From the NCBI RefSeq assembly GCF_018139695.1, contig NZ_JAGSOG010000004.1:36377-100376 (forward strand): 64,000 nt of DNA. The letters run 5' to 3'. Both the position numbers and the translations under genes were made by a program. This document shows positions 53,021-62,384 of this stretch, one piece after another. The notes under the pieces were generated by a model. That model had not been told where the DNA came from, did not search any database, and was given only the letters and a program-made list of their open reading frames with translations. Numbering within the stretch: the stretch's first letter is position 1; every line of letters begins with the position of its first letter. The stretch is from Actinospica durhamensis. GTDB lineage: Bacteria > Actinomycetota > Actinomycetes > Streptomycetales > Catenulisporaceae.

Positions 53021-54997
53021 GTGACCTTCCGCGAGCGACTTCGCCGACTCGTACCCGGGTTGACGGCGCTTCTGGTGATGGCCTCGCTCTTCGTCGGCGC
53101 CCGGGCCGCGGTCGCGGTGGGCGGCGGCGCCCAGGCCGCGGCGGCGTTCAAGTTCGAACAGATGCCCATCGCGCTGCCGCCCGGCTACAACGAACAGCAC
53201 ATGAACACCGTGCGCCAGGTGAACCCGGCGTTCGAGAAGATCGACGCCTGGATCTCCTCGGTCGGCGCCAGCATCGCCGTCAACGACCTGACCGGCCACG
53301 GCCTGGCCGACGGCATGTGCATCGTCGACACCAGGACCAACGAGGTCATCGTGACCTACACCCCGACCGCGCCCGCGGCCGACCGGTTCACCCCGTTCGT
53401 GCTCGACCCGGCCCCGCTGCCCTACGACAGCACCATGGCGCCGACCGGCTGCACGCCCGGCGACTACAACGGCGACGGCCGGATGGACCTGCTGGTCACC
53501 TACTGGGGGCGCACCCCGATCCTGTTCATGGCGAATTCGGACTCGAAGACGCTGAGCGCGGCCTCCTACACCCCGCGCGAGCTGGTGCCGAACGAGAGCC
53601 CTGACGGCAAGTACCACGGACCGCGCTGGAACACCGACGCGGTCTACGTCGGCGACCTCGACGGCAGCGGCCACCCGTCCATCATCGTGGGCAACTACTT
53701 CCCGATCTCGGACGTGCTCGACCCGAACGGCGAGGCCAACGTCCAGATGCTCAACTCCCTGTCCAGCGCCAAGAACGGCGGCGGGGACTACGTCTTCCAG
53801 TGGTACGGCGCGACCTCCGGGGCCGACCCGAACGTGCAGTACATCCAGGAGGAGGGGGCGATCCCCTACGCCGACACCACCGGCTGGACCCTCGCGATCG
53901 CCGGCGCGGACCTGACCGGCGACGGCCTGCCCGACGTCTACATCGCCAACGACTTCGGGCACGGACACCTGCTCTACAACCGCTCGACCCCCGGGCACAT
54001 CGAGTTCACCGAGGCCACCGGCGACCGCACCCCGACCACGCCGAAGTCGTTCGTGCTGGGCAACGGCTCGTTCAAGGGCATGGGCGTGGACTTCGTGGAC
54101 CTCAACGGCGACGGCAAGTTCGACATCATCGTCAGCAACATCACCGTCGCGTGGGGCCTTGAGGAGAGCAACTTCGTCTTCATCAACAAGTCGAGCAGCA
54201 ACGCGAACATGGCCTCCGACCTGGCCTCCGGCCTCGCACCCTTCACCCAGGAGGCGCAGCAGTACGGCCTGGCCTGGAACGGCTGGAACTGGGACGTGAA
54301 GACCGGCGACTTCCTCAACAGCGGCACCCAGGAGGTCGTGCAGACCGACGGCTTCGTGCAGGGCAGCGTGGACCGCTGGAACTGGCTGCAGGAGATGGCC
54401 ATGACCAACGACGACCTGCTCTCGAACCCGGCGATGTGGCCCAACGTGCAGCCCGGCGACGACCTGGCCGGCCACGAGTACCTCGGCTTCTTCGCCAAGA
54501 ACTCCTCCGGCACGTACGTCAACGTGAGCACAGAGCTCGGCCTGAACGCCGAGATCCCCACCCGCGGCATCGCGACGAGCGACACCACCGGTGACGGCGC
54601 ACTCGACTTCGCCGTGGCACGGCAGTGGGGCCCGCCGGCCTTCTACGCCAACGAGTCGCCGGACCTCGGCAACTACCTCGACCTCAACCTCTACCGCCCG
54701 TCCACCGACGGCCAGTCGAACCAGGGCCTGGAGGGCCCGGGCGCGCCCGCGTACGGCGCCACGGTGACCATCACCACCCCCTCCGGCACCCAGGTCTCGC
54801 AGCTCGACGGCGGCGGCGGGCACGGCGGCTACCGCAGCTTCGGCGTGCACTTCGGCCTCGGTTCCTACACCGGCCAGGTCTCCGTCCAGATCCAGTGGCA
54901 CGACGTCAACGGCGCCCTGCACACCGAGACCACGAAGCTCGCGCCGGGCACCCACTCCCTCATGCTGACCGATGCGATCCAGGAGGTTTCCCGCTGA
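53021..54997 (+). CDS. unbV: Enediyne protein UnbV (E4), FG-GAP/CRTAC1-like
   Basis: A 658-residue exported or membrane-anchored FG-GAP repeat protein with a C-terminal ASPIC/UnbV domain, the namesake of that domain. The N-terminus has a basic RERLRRLVPG followed by a hydrophobic segment and an AxA cleavage site (about residue 43). At least five calcium-binding FG-GAP loops are visible: DYNGDGRMD, DLDGSGHPS, DLTGDGLPD, DLNGDGKFD and DTTGDGALD. It is one of the five genes common to enediyne loci; its function is unknown. The GTG at 53021 has AAAGGGA upstream, and its stop overlaps the UnbU start (TGATG). Extracytoplasmic location suggests a late or transport-linked step. Confidence 0.95.
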   Translation: MTFRERLRRLVPGLTALLVMASLFVGARAAVAVGGGAQAAAAFKFEQMPIALPPGYNEQHMNTVRQVNPAFEKIDAWISSVGASIAVNDLTGHGLADGMCIVDTRTNEVIVTYTPTAPAADRFTPFVLDPAPLPYDSTMAPTGCTPGDYNGDGRMDLLVTYWGRTPILFMANSDSKTLSAASYTPRELVPNESPDGKYHGPRWNTDAVYVGDLDGSGHPSIIVGNYFPISDVLDPNGEANVQMLNSLSSAKNGGGDYVFQWYGATSGADPNVQYIQEEGAIPYADTTGWTLAIAGADLTGDGLPDVYIANDFGHGHLLYNRSTPGHIEFTEATGDRTPTTPKSFVLGNGSFKGMGVDFVDLNGDGKFDIIVSNITVAWGLEESNFVFINKSSSNANMASDLASGLAPFTQEAQQYGLAWNGWNWDVKTGDFLNSGTQEVVQTDGFVQGSVDRWNWLQEMAMTNDDLLSNPAMWPNVQPGDDLAGHEYLGFFAKNSSGTYVNVSTELGLNAEIPTRGIATSDTTGDGALDFAVARQWGPPAFYANESPDLGNYLDLNLYRPSTDGQSNQGLEGPGAPAYGATVTITTPSGTQVSQLDGGGGHGGYRSFGVHFGLGSYTGQVSVQIQWHDVNGALHTETTKLAPGTHSLMLTDAIQEVSR

Positions 54998-56004
54998 TGA
55001 GCGTGGCAGCCCAGACCCATCCCTCCGCGGGCAACGCGCCCGTGCCGGCCGCCGCGGCCGCCTCCGCCGCCGCGGTGAAGCCGAAGGACACCCGCTATCT
55101 CGCGCTGCGCAACTTCGCCCTGTCGATCAGCGTGTTCAACATCTTCGGTTACACCCTGCTCGGCTTCGAGCAGCCCTGGCTCTGGCCCCTGATCGCCGTC
55201 GGCACCGCCTACACCACCGAGCTCAGCTTCGAGGTGCTCAGCGCCTGGGCGCAGCGGCGCGAGGTGCGCTTCCGTGGCAACGGCATGCGCGGGCTCTACG
55301 AGTTCCTGCTGCCCGCGCACATCACCGCACTCGCCGTCAACATGCTGCTGTACGCGAACAACCAGATCCTGCCGGTGCTGTTCGGCGTGGTGGTCGGCGT
55401 GGCCGGCAAGCACGCCTTCCAGGCCCCGATCAATGGCAAGATGCGCCACTTCATGAACCCGTCCAACTTCGGCATCGCGGTCACCCTGCTGGTCTTCGGC
55501 TCCTGGGTCTCCATCGCCCCGCCGTACGAGTTCACCGAGAAGGCCAACACCTTCTTCCGGGTCATGATCGTGCTCATCATCGCCATCTCCGGCACCGTGC
55601 TCAACGCCCTGCTGACGAAGAAGACCTCGCTCATCGTGGGCTGGCTCGGCGGCTTCGCCATCCAGGCGTTCGTGCGCCACGCGATCTGGCACGTCTCGCT
55701 CTTCGGCGCCCTCGGCCCGATGAGCGGGGTGGCCTTCATCCTGTTCTCCAACTACATGATCAGCGACCCGGGCACCACGCCCACCAAGTTCGGCCCGAAG
55801 TTCATGTTCGGCGCGTCGGTGGCCACGGTGTACGGCATCCTGATGGAGTTCAACATCGTCTACACCCTGTTCTTCGCCACCGCGGTCGTCTGCTCGGCGC
55901 GCGGGCTCGGCTGGTGGGCGGTGCACCTGCTGCGCCGGCGCGGGCAGCGCGGGAGCGCGGGCGAGAACGCCGCCCGGGCCGGCGCGGGAACGGTCGCCGC
56001 ATGA
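54997..56004 (+). CDS. unbU: Enediyne protein UnbU (E5), RnfD-like membrane protein
   Basis: A 335-residue membrane protein with about ten hydrophobic helices, related to RnfD/NqrB subunits of ion-translocating electron-transport complexes. The segment NYMISDPGTTPTKFG aligns with the region where RnfD carries its covalent FMN on threonine, and the threonines are retained. A conserved HFMNPSNFGIA block precedes it. One of the five core enediyne genes. It may pass electrons across the membrane to UnbV or to the enediyne intermediate (inference). It overlaps UnbV at its start and the PKS at its end (ATGA), so the three proteins are made together. Confidence 0.94.
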   Translation: MSVAAQTHPSAGNAPVPAAAAASAAAVKPKDTRYLALRNFALSISVFNIFGYTLLGFEQPWLWPLIAVGTAYTTELSFEVLSAWAQRREVRFRGNGMRGLYEFLLPAHITALAVNMLLYANNQILPVLFGVVVGVAGKHAFQAPINGKMRHFMNPSNFGIAVTLLVFGSWVSIAPPYEFTEKANTFFRVMIVLIIAISGTVLNALLTKKTSLIVGWLGGFAIQAFVRHAIWHVSLFGALGPMSGVAFILFSNYMISDPGTTPTKFGPKFMFGASVATVYGILMEFNIVYTLFFATAVVCSARGLGWWAVHLLRRRGQRGSAGENAARAGAGTVAA

Positions 56005-59000
56005 GTGCGACCAGGATCTCCGTCGTCGGCGTGGCCTGCCGCTACCCCGACGCGGACTCTCCCGAAGAGCTCTGGCGCACGGTGCTGGCCGGGCGCCGGG
56101 CCTTTCGCCGGATCCCGGACGAGCGGATGCGGCGGGAGGACTACTACTCGCCCGATCCGGCCGCGCCGGACCGCTTCTACACCCGCAAGGCCGCGGTCAT
56201 CGAAGGGTACGAATTCGACCGGGTGGCCTTCAAGGTGGCCGGCAGCACCTTCCGCTCCACCGACATGACGCACTGGCTGGCGCTGGAGACCGCGGCCAAG
56301 GCGCTGGCCCACGCCGGGTTCCCGGCGGGCGAGCGCCTGGCCGGGGCCAACACCGGCGTCATCATCGGCAACAGCCTGACCGGCGAGTTCAGCCGGGCCA
56401 ACCTGATGCGGCTGCGCTGGCCGTACGTGCGCCGCACCGTCGGCGCCGCGCTGCGCGAGCAGGGCTGGGACGAGCCGGCTCTGGCCGAGTTCCTCGGCGG
56501 CCTCGAGCAGCGGTACAAGGCCCCGTTCCCGCCCATCGACGAGGACACGCTGGCCGGCGGCTTGGCCAACACCATCGCCGGGAGCATCTGCAACCACTTC
56601 GACTTCAAGGGCGGCGGGTTCACCGTCGACGGGGCCTGCTCCTCCTCCCTGCTGTCGGTCGCCACCGCGTGCAACGCGCTGTCCGACGGGCAGCTCGACG
56701 TCGCCGTGGTCGGCGGCGTGGACCTGAGCATCGACCCGTTCGAGGTGATCGGCTTCGCCAAGACCGGGGCGCTGGCCACCGGCGAGATGCGCGTGTACGA
56801 CAAGCGCTCCAACGGATTCTGGCCGGGCGAGGGCTGCGGCATGCTCGTGCTCATGCGCGAGGACGACGCCCTCGCGCAGCGCAGGTTCCGGCACGCGACC
56901 ATCGCGGGCTGGGGCTACTCCTCGGACGGCAAGGGCAGCATCACCCGGCCCGAGGCCGGCGGCCACCGGCTCGCGATCCAGCGGGCGTACGCCGCGGCGG
57001 GCTTCGGGATGGAGAGCGTGTCCTACTTCGAGGGCCACGGCACCGGCACCGCGGTGGGCGACGCCACCGAGTTGCGCGCGTTCACCGAGGCGCGCCATGC
57101 CGCCGACCCGCACGCCCCGGCGGCCGCGATCAGCACGGTCAAGGGCAACTTCGGGCACACCAAGGCGGCGGCCGGGGTGGGCGGTCTGATCAAGGCCATC
57201 CTCGCCGTGCGCCACCAGGTCATCCCGCCCGCGACCAGCCACGAGGATCCGCACCCGGCGCTGGGCGGGGACCGCCCGGCGCTGCGGGTGCCGAGCGACG
57301 CCGAGCTGTGGCCCGCGGGCGCCCCGGTGCGCGCGGGCGTGTCCTCGATGGGCTTCGGCGGCATCAACGCCCACGTCGTCGTCGAGCGCGCGGACGGCGC
57401 ACGCCGGGTGTCGATCGGCCGCACCACCGAGCGGCTGGTCCGATCGCGTCAGGACGCTGAGCTGCTGCTGCTCGACGCGACCGGCATCGCCGAACTGCGC
57501 GGCCAGGTCGCGCACCTGGCCGCGATGTGCGGCAAGCTCTCCTACGCCGAGCTCGGCGACCTCGCCGCGACCCTCCAGGCCGGTCTCGCCGACCGGCCGA
57601 TCCGGGCCGCGGTCGTGGCCGGCGCGCCCGAGGACGCCGAGGCGCGCTTCACCACCCTGCTCTCGCTGCTCGACAGCGGGGCGCGCTCGGTGCTCGACAC
57701 GGTCGGGGGCGTCTACCTCGGCCGCCGGGGGCAGCGTCCGCGGATCGGTCTGCTCTTCCCGGGGCAGGGCGCCGGACGGCGGGCCGACGGCGGCGCGCTG
57801 GCCAGGCGCTTCGCCGCCGTCGACGAGCTCTTCCGCGCCCACCCGGTGCCGCCGGGCGCGGACCTGGTGGACACGGCCGTGGCCCAGCCGCGGATCGCGG
57901 TCGGCTCCGTCGCCGGACTCAGGGCCCTGAGCATGCTCGGGATCCACGGCTCCGGCGCGGTCGGCCACAGCCTCGGCGAGCTCACCGCCCTGCACTGGGC
58001 CGGCGTGCTGGGCGAGGCGCAGGTGCTCGACCTCGCCGCCGCCCGCGGCCGGATCATGGCAGAAGGCGGCGACGGCGACGGCACCATGGCCGGGATCGCC
58101 GCGCCGGCCGAGGCGGTGGAACCGCTGCTGGCCGGCGAGGACGTGGTGATCGCCGGGTACAACGGTCCGGGCCAGACGGTGGTGTCCGGGCGGCGCGAGG
58201 CCGTCGCCCGGGTCGCCGCCAGGGCCGCGGCCGCCGGACTCGCGGCGCACGTGCTCGCCGTCTCGCACGCCTTCCACTCCCGCGGGGTGGCCCCGGCCGC
58301 GGCCGCGCTGCGCGAGCGGCTGGCCGGGGAGCACTTCGGCCCGCTCGCCGGGCGGGTGTTCTCCACCGTCACCGGGGCCAAGCTGCCCGAGGACGTGGAC
58401 GTAGCCGGGCTGCTGACCCGTCAGGTGCTCGATCCGGTCAGGTTCAGCCAGGCGGTGACCGCGCTGGCCGAGGAGTCAGAGCTCTTGCTCGAAGTCGGCC
58501 CCGGCCGGATCCTGGGCGGCCTGGCCGCGCAGATCGTGCCCGAGGTGCCGGTGGTCTCGCTCGGTACCGACGGCACCTCGCTGGCCGGCCTGCTGCACGC
58601 GGTGGGCGCGGCGTACGTGCTCGGCGCGCCGGTGCGGCACGCGGCCCTGTTCGAGGACCGCTACACCCGCCCGCTCCCGCTGAACAAGGAATTCCGCTTC
58701 TTCGCCAGCCCCTGCGAATCCGCGCCGGAGCTCGATTTCGCCGTCGAGGAGGGTCGGCCGGCCCCGTCGTCCGCGCTCGTCGCGCCGGCTGCGGCGGGGG
58801 CGAACCCCACGGCCGAGACCGCGCCGCAGCCGCTCGCCGACGGCGGCCTCGTCGACCCCGCCGAGACCAGTCTCCAGGTGCTGTTGCGGCTGGCCGCGCA
58901 GCGCGCCGAACTGCCGGTGGAGGTCGTGCGTCCGGACACCAACCCGCTCGACGAACTGCATCTGAGCTCGATCACCGTGGGCCAGATCGTGAACCAGGCC

Positions 59001-61886
59001 GCGCGCGACCTCGGCATCACCGCGCCGATGACCGCCTCCGCGTTCGCCACCTCCACCCTCGACGAACTCGCCGCGATGCTCGACGAACTCGCCGGCACGG
59101 CGCAGGCCGCCGACGCGGACCGAGCCGGGGTGGCGGGCGTGGGACCGTGGGTGCGCGCGTTCTCGGTCGACCTGATCCCGACTCCGGTCGGGCCGCCGGT
59201 GGCCCGCGCGTCTTCCGACGGCACGTGGCAGACCTTCGTCACCGACGGCCACCCGCTCGCCGAGGCGCTCACCTACGCACTGCGGCGGGCCGGGCTCGGC
59301 GGCGGCGTGCTGCTGTGCCTGCCGCGCGACCCCGACGAGAGCCACACGGGCCTGATGCTCGCGGCCGCACGCGCGGCCCTGGCCGGGCCCGGCGGCACCC
59401 GCTTCGTCGCGGTCGGGGACCGGCGTTCGGCCGCGGGCCTGGCCAAGACGCTGCACCTGGAGAACCCGGGCATCGCGACCACGGTCGTCACGCTGCCGCT
59501 ACCGAGGGACCTGCCGGAGCCGCAGGCCGCGCAGGCCGCCGCGCGCATCGCCGCGGACGTCGCGGCGACCGCGGGCTTCGCCGAGGTCTGCTACGACGCG
59601 CAGGGCGGGCGCCGGGTGCCGGTGCTGCGGGCGCTGCCCGAGAGCGAGCCCGACGACGCGCTCGACCTGCTCGGCCCGGACGACGTGCTGCTGGTCACCG
59701 GCGGCGGCAAGGGGATCACGGCCGAGTGCGCGCTCGCCCTCGGCCGCGACACCGGCGCCGCGATCGGCCTGATCGGCCGGTCCGACCCGGCGCAGGACGC
59801 CGAGCTCGCCGCGAACCTCGAGCGGATGGCCGCGGCCGGCGTGCGCTACCACTACACCCAGGCCGACGTCACCGTGTTCGACGACGTGAAGGCCGCGGTC
59901 ACCGCCGTGTGCGAGGTGTTCGGCGACGTGACGGCGGTGCTGCACGGCGCCGGGCGCAACGAGCCGCGGTCGCTGGCGGCGCTCGACGAGGACGCCTTCG
60001 CGCGCACCCTCGCCCCGAAGATCGACGGACTCGAGGCCGTGCTCTCCGCGCTCGACCCGGAACGGCTGCGGCTGCTGGTGAGCTTCTCCAGCATCATCGG
60101 CCGGGCCGGACTGCGCGGCGAGGCCGACTACGCGACCGCCAACGACTGGCTCACCGACCTGACCAAGCGGATCCAGGAACAGTACCCGAACTGCCGCTGC
60201 CTGTCCCTGGAATGGTCCGTGTGGGCCGGAGCCGGCATGGGCGAACGGCTCGGCGTGCTCGAGTCGCTCACCCGCGACGGCGTCGAACCCATCGCGGCCG
60301 AGCAGGGCGTCGCGCTGCTGCAGCAGCTGATCGCCGATCCGCGCACGCCCACCGCCGTGGTGGCGATGGGCCGGGCCGAGGGCCTGCCCACGATCACGCT
60401 GGAGCGGCCGGAACTGCCGCTGCTGCGCTTCGTCGAACGGCCGCGGATCTTCTACCCGGGCGTCGAGCTCGTCGTGGACGCCGACCTGAGCGCCACCGGC
60501 GACCTCTACCTGCCGGACCACGACCTCGACGGCGACCTGCTGTTCCCGGCCGTGCTCGGCATGGAGGCGATGGCCCAGACCGCGTACGCCCTGACCGGCC
60601 GGGCCGAGCTGCCCGTGCTCGAGGACGTGGAGTTCCTGCGGCCCATCGTGGTGCCCGCGGACGGCACGACCACCCTCCGCGTCGCCGTGCTGGCCACCGG
60701 CCCCGACACGGTCCAGGCGGTGATCCGCAGCGGGGAGACCGGATTCCAGGCCGACCACTTCCGCGCGCGGCTGCGCTACCGCACGCCGCTGCCGGGCGGG
60801 TCGAGGCCCCACCCGATCCTGGCCGACCTGCCGCGGCTCGCGCTGCGGCCGGCGGACCTGTACGGACCAGTGCTCTTCCAGGGCAGCCGGTTCCAGCGGC
60901 TGCTCGGCTACCGGCAGCTGGCCGCGACCAGCTGCGTGGCCGAGATCGCCCAGCGCGGCGACGTGTCCTGGTTCGGCGGGTTCCTGCCCGGCGACCTGCT
61001 CGCCGGCGACCCCGGCGCGCGCGACGCGTTCATGCACTCCATCCAGTGCTGCGTGCCGGACGCGACGCTGCTGCCGGCGGGGATAGAACGGCTCTACCTC
61101 GCCGACCCGGCCGCCACTTCCGGGCAGGGCAGCCTGGTCATGCACGCGGCCGAACGCCTGCGCGACGGCGACACGTACGTCTACGACGTGGACGTGCGCG
61201 ACGAGTCCGGCACCCTGGTCGAGCACTGGCAGGGGCTCAGGCTCCAGGCCGTGCGCAAGCAGGACGGATCAGGCCCCTGGCACCCCGCCCTGCTCGGCGC
61301 CTACCTGGAGCGGCGCACCGGGCCCGCGCTCGGACGCGAGCTGTGCTGCGTCGTGTGGCCGGACACCCCGGGCGAGGATTCCGGGGGCCAGGCGGCCAGG
61401 CGGCGGCACACCGGCGACGCGCTGGCCTGGCTGATGGGCCCGGACACCGTGGTGCGCCACCGCCCCGACGGCAAGCCCGAGGTGGACGGCATGGCGCAGG
61501 TCTCCGCGGCGCACGGCACGGGCGTCACCTTCGCCGTCGCCGGGGACCACCCGGTCGGCTGCGACATCGAGGTCGCGGCCGGGCGCAGCGAGCAGGACTG
61601 GGCCGGCCTGCTCGGCCCGGACGGGCTCGCCCTGGCCCGGCTGCTCGCGGCCGAGCACGGCGAGGACCTCTCGCTCGCGGCAACGCGCGTGTGGGGCGCG
61701 ATCGAGTGCCTGCGCAAGGTCGGGCGCACCGGCGGCACCGGCCTGGCCGCGGACGGCGCGGGCCCCGGGCCGGAGCGCTGGGTCAGGCTGCGCGCGGGCG
61801 CGGCCCGGATCGCCACGTTCGCCACGCACCTGCGCGGGATCGAGGAACCGGTGGTGTTCACCCTGCTGTCGGAAGGCGGTGCATGA
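56001..61886 (+). CDS. pksE: Enediyne polyketide synthase PKSE (KS-AT-ACP-KR-DH-PPTase)
   Basis: A 1,961-residue iterative type I PKS with the unusual enediyne order: KS (1-460; Cys213 in VDGACSSS, HGTGTAVGD, NFGHTKAA), AT (about 570-880; Ser657 in GHSLGEL), ACP (Ser990 in LHLSSI), KR (about 1220-1400; VTGGGKG and the Tyr in ADYATAND), DH (about 1490-1680; His in LPDHDLDG) and an embedded C-terminal phosphopantetheinyl transferase (about 1750-1950; GCDIE and VWGAIECLRKVG). Usual length is about 1,900-1,950. With the coupled thioesterase it makes a C15 heptaene-type polyene and enediyne precursor. All catalytic residues examined are intact. It overlaps both flanking genes by 4 bp. Whether the product becomes nine- or ten-membered is not coded in this protein. 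Confidence 0.98.
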   Translation: MSATRISVVGVACRYPDADSPEELWRTVLAGRRAFRRIPDERMRREDYYSPDPAAPDRFYTRKAAVIEGYEFDRVAFKVAGSTFRSTDMTHWLALETAAKALAHAGFPAGERLAGANTGVIIGNSLTGEFSRANLMRLRWPYVRRTVGAALREQGWDEPALAEFLGGLEQRYKAPFPPIDEDTLAGGLANTIAGSICNHFDFKGGGFTVDGACSSSLLSVATACNALSDGQLDVAVVGGVDLSIDPFEVIGFAKTGALATGEMRVYDKRSNGFWPGEGCGMLVLMREDDALAQRRFRHATIAGWGYSSDGKGSITRPEAGGHRLAIQRAYAAAGFGMESVSYFEGHGTGTAVGDATELRAFTEARHAADPHAPAAAISTVKGNFGHTKAAAGVGGLIKAILAVRHQVIPPATSHEDPHPALGGDRPALRVPSDAELWPAGAPVRAGVSSMGFGGINAHVVVERADGARRVSIGRTTERLVRSRQDAELLLLDATGIAELRGQVAHLAAMCGKLSYAELGDLAATLQAGLADRPIRAAVVAGAPEDAEARFTTLLSLLDSGARSVLDTVGGVYLGRRGQRPRIGLLFPGQGAGRRADGGALARRFAAVDELFRAHPVPPGADLVDTAVAQPRIAVGSVAGLRALSMLGIHGSGAVGHSLGELTALHWAGVLGEAQVLDLAAARGRIMAEGGDGDGTMAGIAAPAEAVEPLLAGEDVVIAGYNGPGQTVVSGRREAVARVAARAAAAGLAAHVLAVSHAFHSRGVAPAAAALRERLAGEHFGPLAGRVFSTVTGAKLPEDVDVAGLLTRQVLDPVRFSQAVTALAEESELLLEVGPGRILGGLAAQIVPEVPVVSLGTDGTSLAGLLHAVGAAYVLGAPVRHAALFEDRYTRPLPLNKEFRFFASPCESAPELDFAVEEGRPAPSSALVAPAAAGANPTAETAPQPLADGGLVDPAETSLQVLLRLAAQRAELPVEVVRPDTNPLDELHLSSITVGQIVNQAARDLGITAPMTASAFATSTLDELAAMLDELAGTAQAADADRAGVAGVGPWVRAFSVDLIPTPVGPPVARASSDGTWQTFVTDGHPLAEALTYALRRAGLGGGVLLCLPRDPDESHTGLMLAAARAALAGPGGTRFVAVGDRRSAAGLAKTLHLENPGIATTVVTLPLPRDLPEPQAAQAAARIAADVAATAGFAEVCYDAQGGRRVPVLRALPESEPDDALDLLGPDDVLLVTGGGKGITAECALALGRDTGAAIGLIGRSDPAQDAELAANLERMAAAGVRYHYTQADVTVFDDVKAAVTAVCEVFGDVTAVLHGAGRNEPRSLAALDEDAFARTLAPKIDGLEAVLSALDPERLRLLVSFSSIIGRAGLRGEADYATANDWLTDLTKRIQEQYPNCRCLSLEWSVWAGAGMGERLGVLESLTRDGVEPIAAEQGVALLQQLIADPRTPTAVVAMGRAEGLPTITLERPELPLLRFVERPRIFYPGVELVVDADLSATGDLYLPDHDLDGDLLFPAVLGMEAMAQTAYALTGRAELPVLEDVEFLRPIVVPADGTTTLRVAVLATGPDTVQAVIRSGETGFQADHFRARLRYRTPLPGGSRPHPILADLPRLALRPADLYGPVLFQGSRFQRLLGYRQLAATSCVAEIAQRGDVSWFGGFLPGDLLAGDPGARDAFMHSIQCCVPDATLLPAGIERLYLADPAATSGQGSLVMHAAERLRDGDTYVYDVDVRDESGTLVEHWQGLRLQAVRKQDGSGPWHPALLGAYLERRTGPALGRELCCVVWPDTPGEDSGGQAARRRHTGDALAWLMGPDTVVRHRPDGKPEVDGMAQVSAAHGTGVTFAVAGDHPVGCDIEVAAGRSEQDWAGLLGPDGLALARLLAAEHGEDLSLAATRVWGAIECLRKVGRTGGTGLAADGAGPGPERWVRLRAGAARIATFATHLRGIEEPVVFTLLSEGGA

Positions 61887-62374
61887 CCGTGGAACCGTAC
61901 TACGAGTACCGGCACCTGGTCGGCTTCGAGGAGACCAACCTGGTCGGCAACGTCTACTACGTCAACTACCTGCGATGGCAGGGTCGATGTCGGGAGATGT
62001 TCCTACGCGAACACGCGCCGGAGGTGGTGGCCGACATCCGCGAGGACCTCAAGCTCTTCACGCTCAAGTGCGAGTGCGAGTTCCTCGCGGAGATCACCGC
62101 CTTCGACGAGCTGGCGATCCGGATGCGCCTGGAGGATCTGACGCAGACCCAGATCGGGTTCGCGTTCGACTACGTCCGGCTGCGCGAGGGCGGCGTGGAG
62201 GAGCTCGTCGCCCGCGGCCGCCAGCGCATCGCCTGCATGCGCGGCCCGAACACCGACACCCGGCCCGCCCGGGTGCCCGAACCGCTGCGCCGCGCGCTGG
62301 AGCGCTACACCCTGCACCCGCCCGCTCCCGACGCGAGGGCGCTTGACGGCCGCCTCGCCGACCTGGCGCGGTAG
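61883..62374 (+). CDS. tebC: Enediyne PKS-associated hotdog thioesterase (E10)
   Basis: A 163-residue 4-hydroxybenzoyl-CoA-thioesterase-like hotdog enzyme. The active-site strand and helix GFEETNLVGNVYYVNYLRW lacks the usual aspartate; Asn19 and Arg37 occupy the positions described as catalytic in CalE7. It hydrolyses the nascent polyene from the PKSE carrier domain, and in known systems gives a heptaene on decarboxylation. The ATG overlaps the PKSE stop (ATGA), ensuring stoichiometric production. Cytoplasmic, probably tetrameric. The flavin reductase follows 10 bp later. Confidence 0.96.
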   Translation: MTVEPYYEYRHLVGFEETNLVGNVYYVNYLRWQGRCREMFLREHAPEVVADIREDLKLFTLKCECEFLAEITAFDELAIRMRLEDLTQTQIGFAFDYVRLREGGVEELVARGRQRIACMRGPNTDTRPARVPEPLRRALERYTLHPPAPDARALDGRLADLAR

Positions 62375-62384
62375 GAGAGGGCTG

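Noticed and set aside
57527..62374. A 1,615-codon plus-strand frame overlapping the PKS and thioesterase region
   Set aside because: Its translation is Arg/Gly/Ala-rich low complexity for most of its length. Only its end coincides with the real thioesterase frame, while the PKSE frame carries all catalytic motifs.
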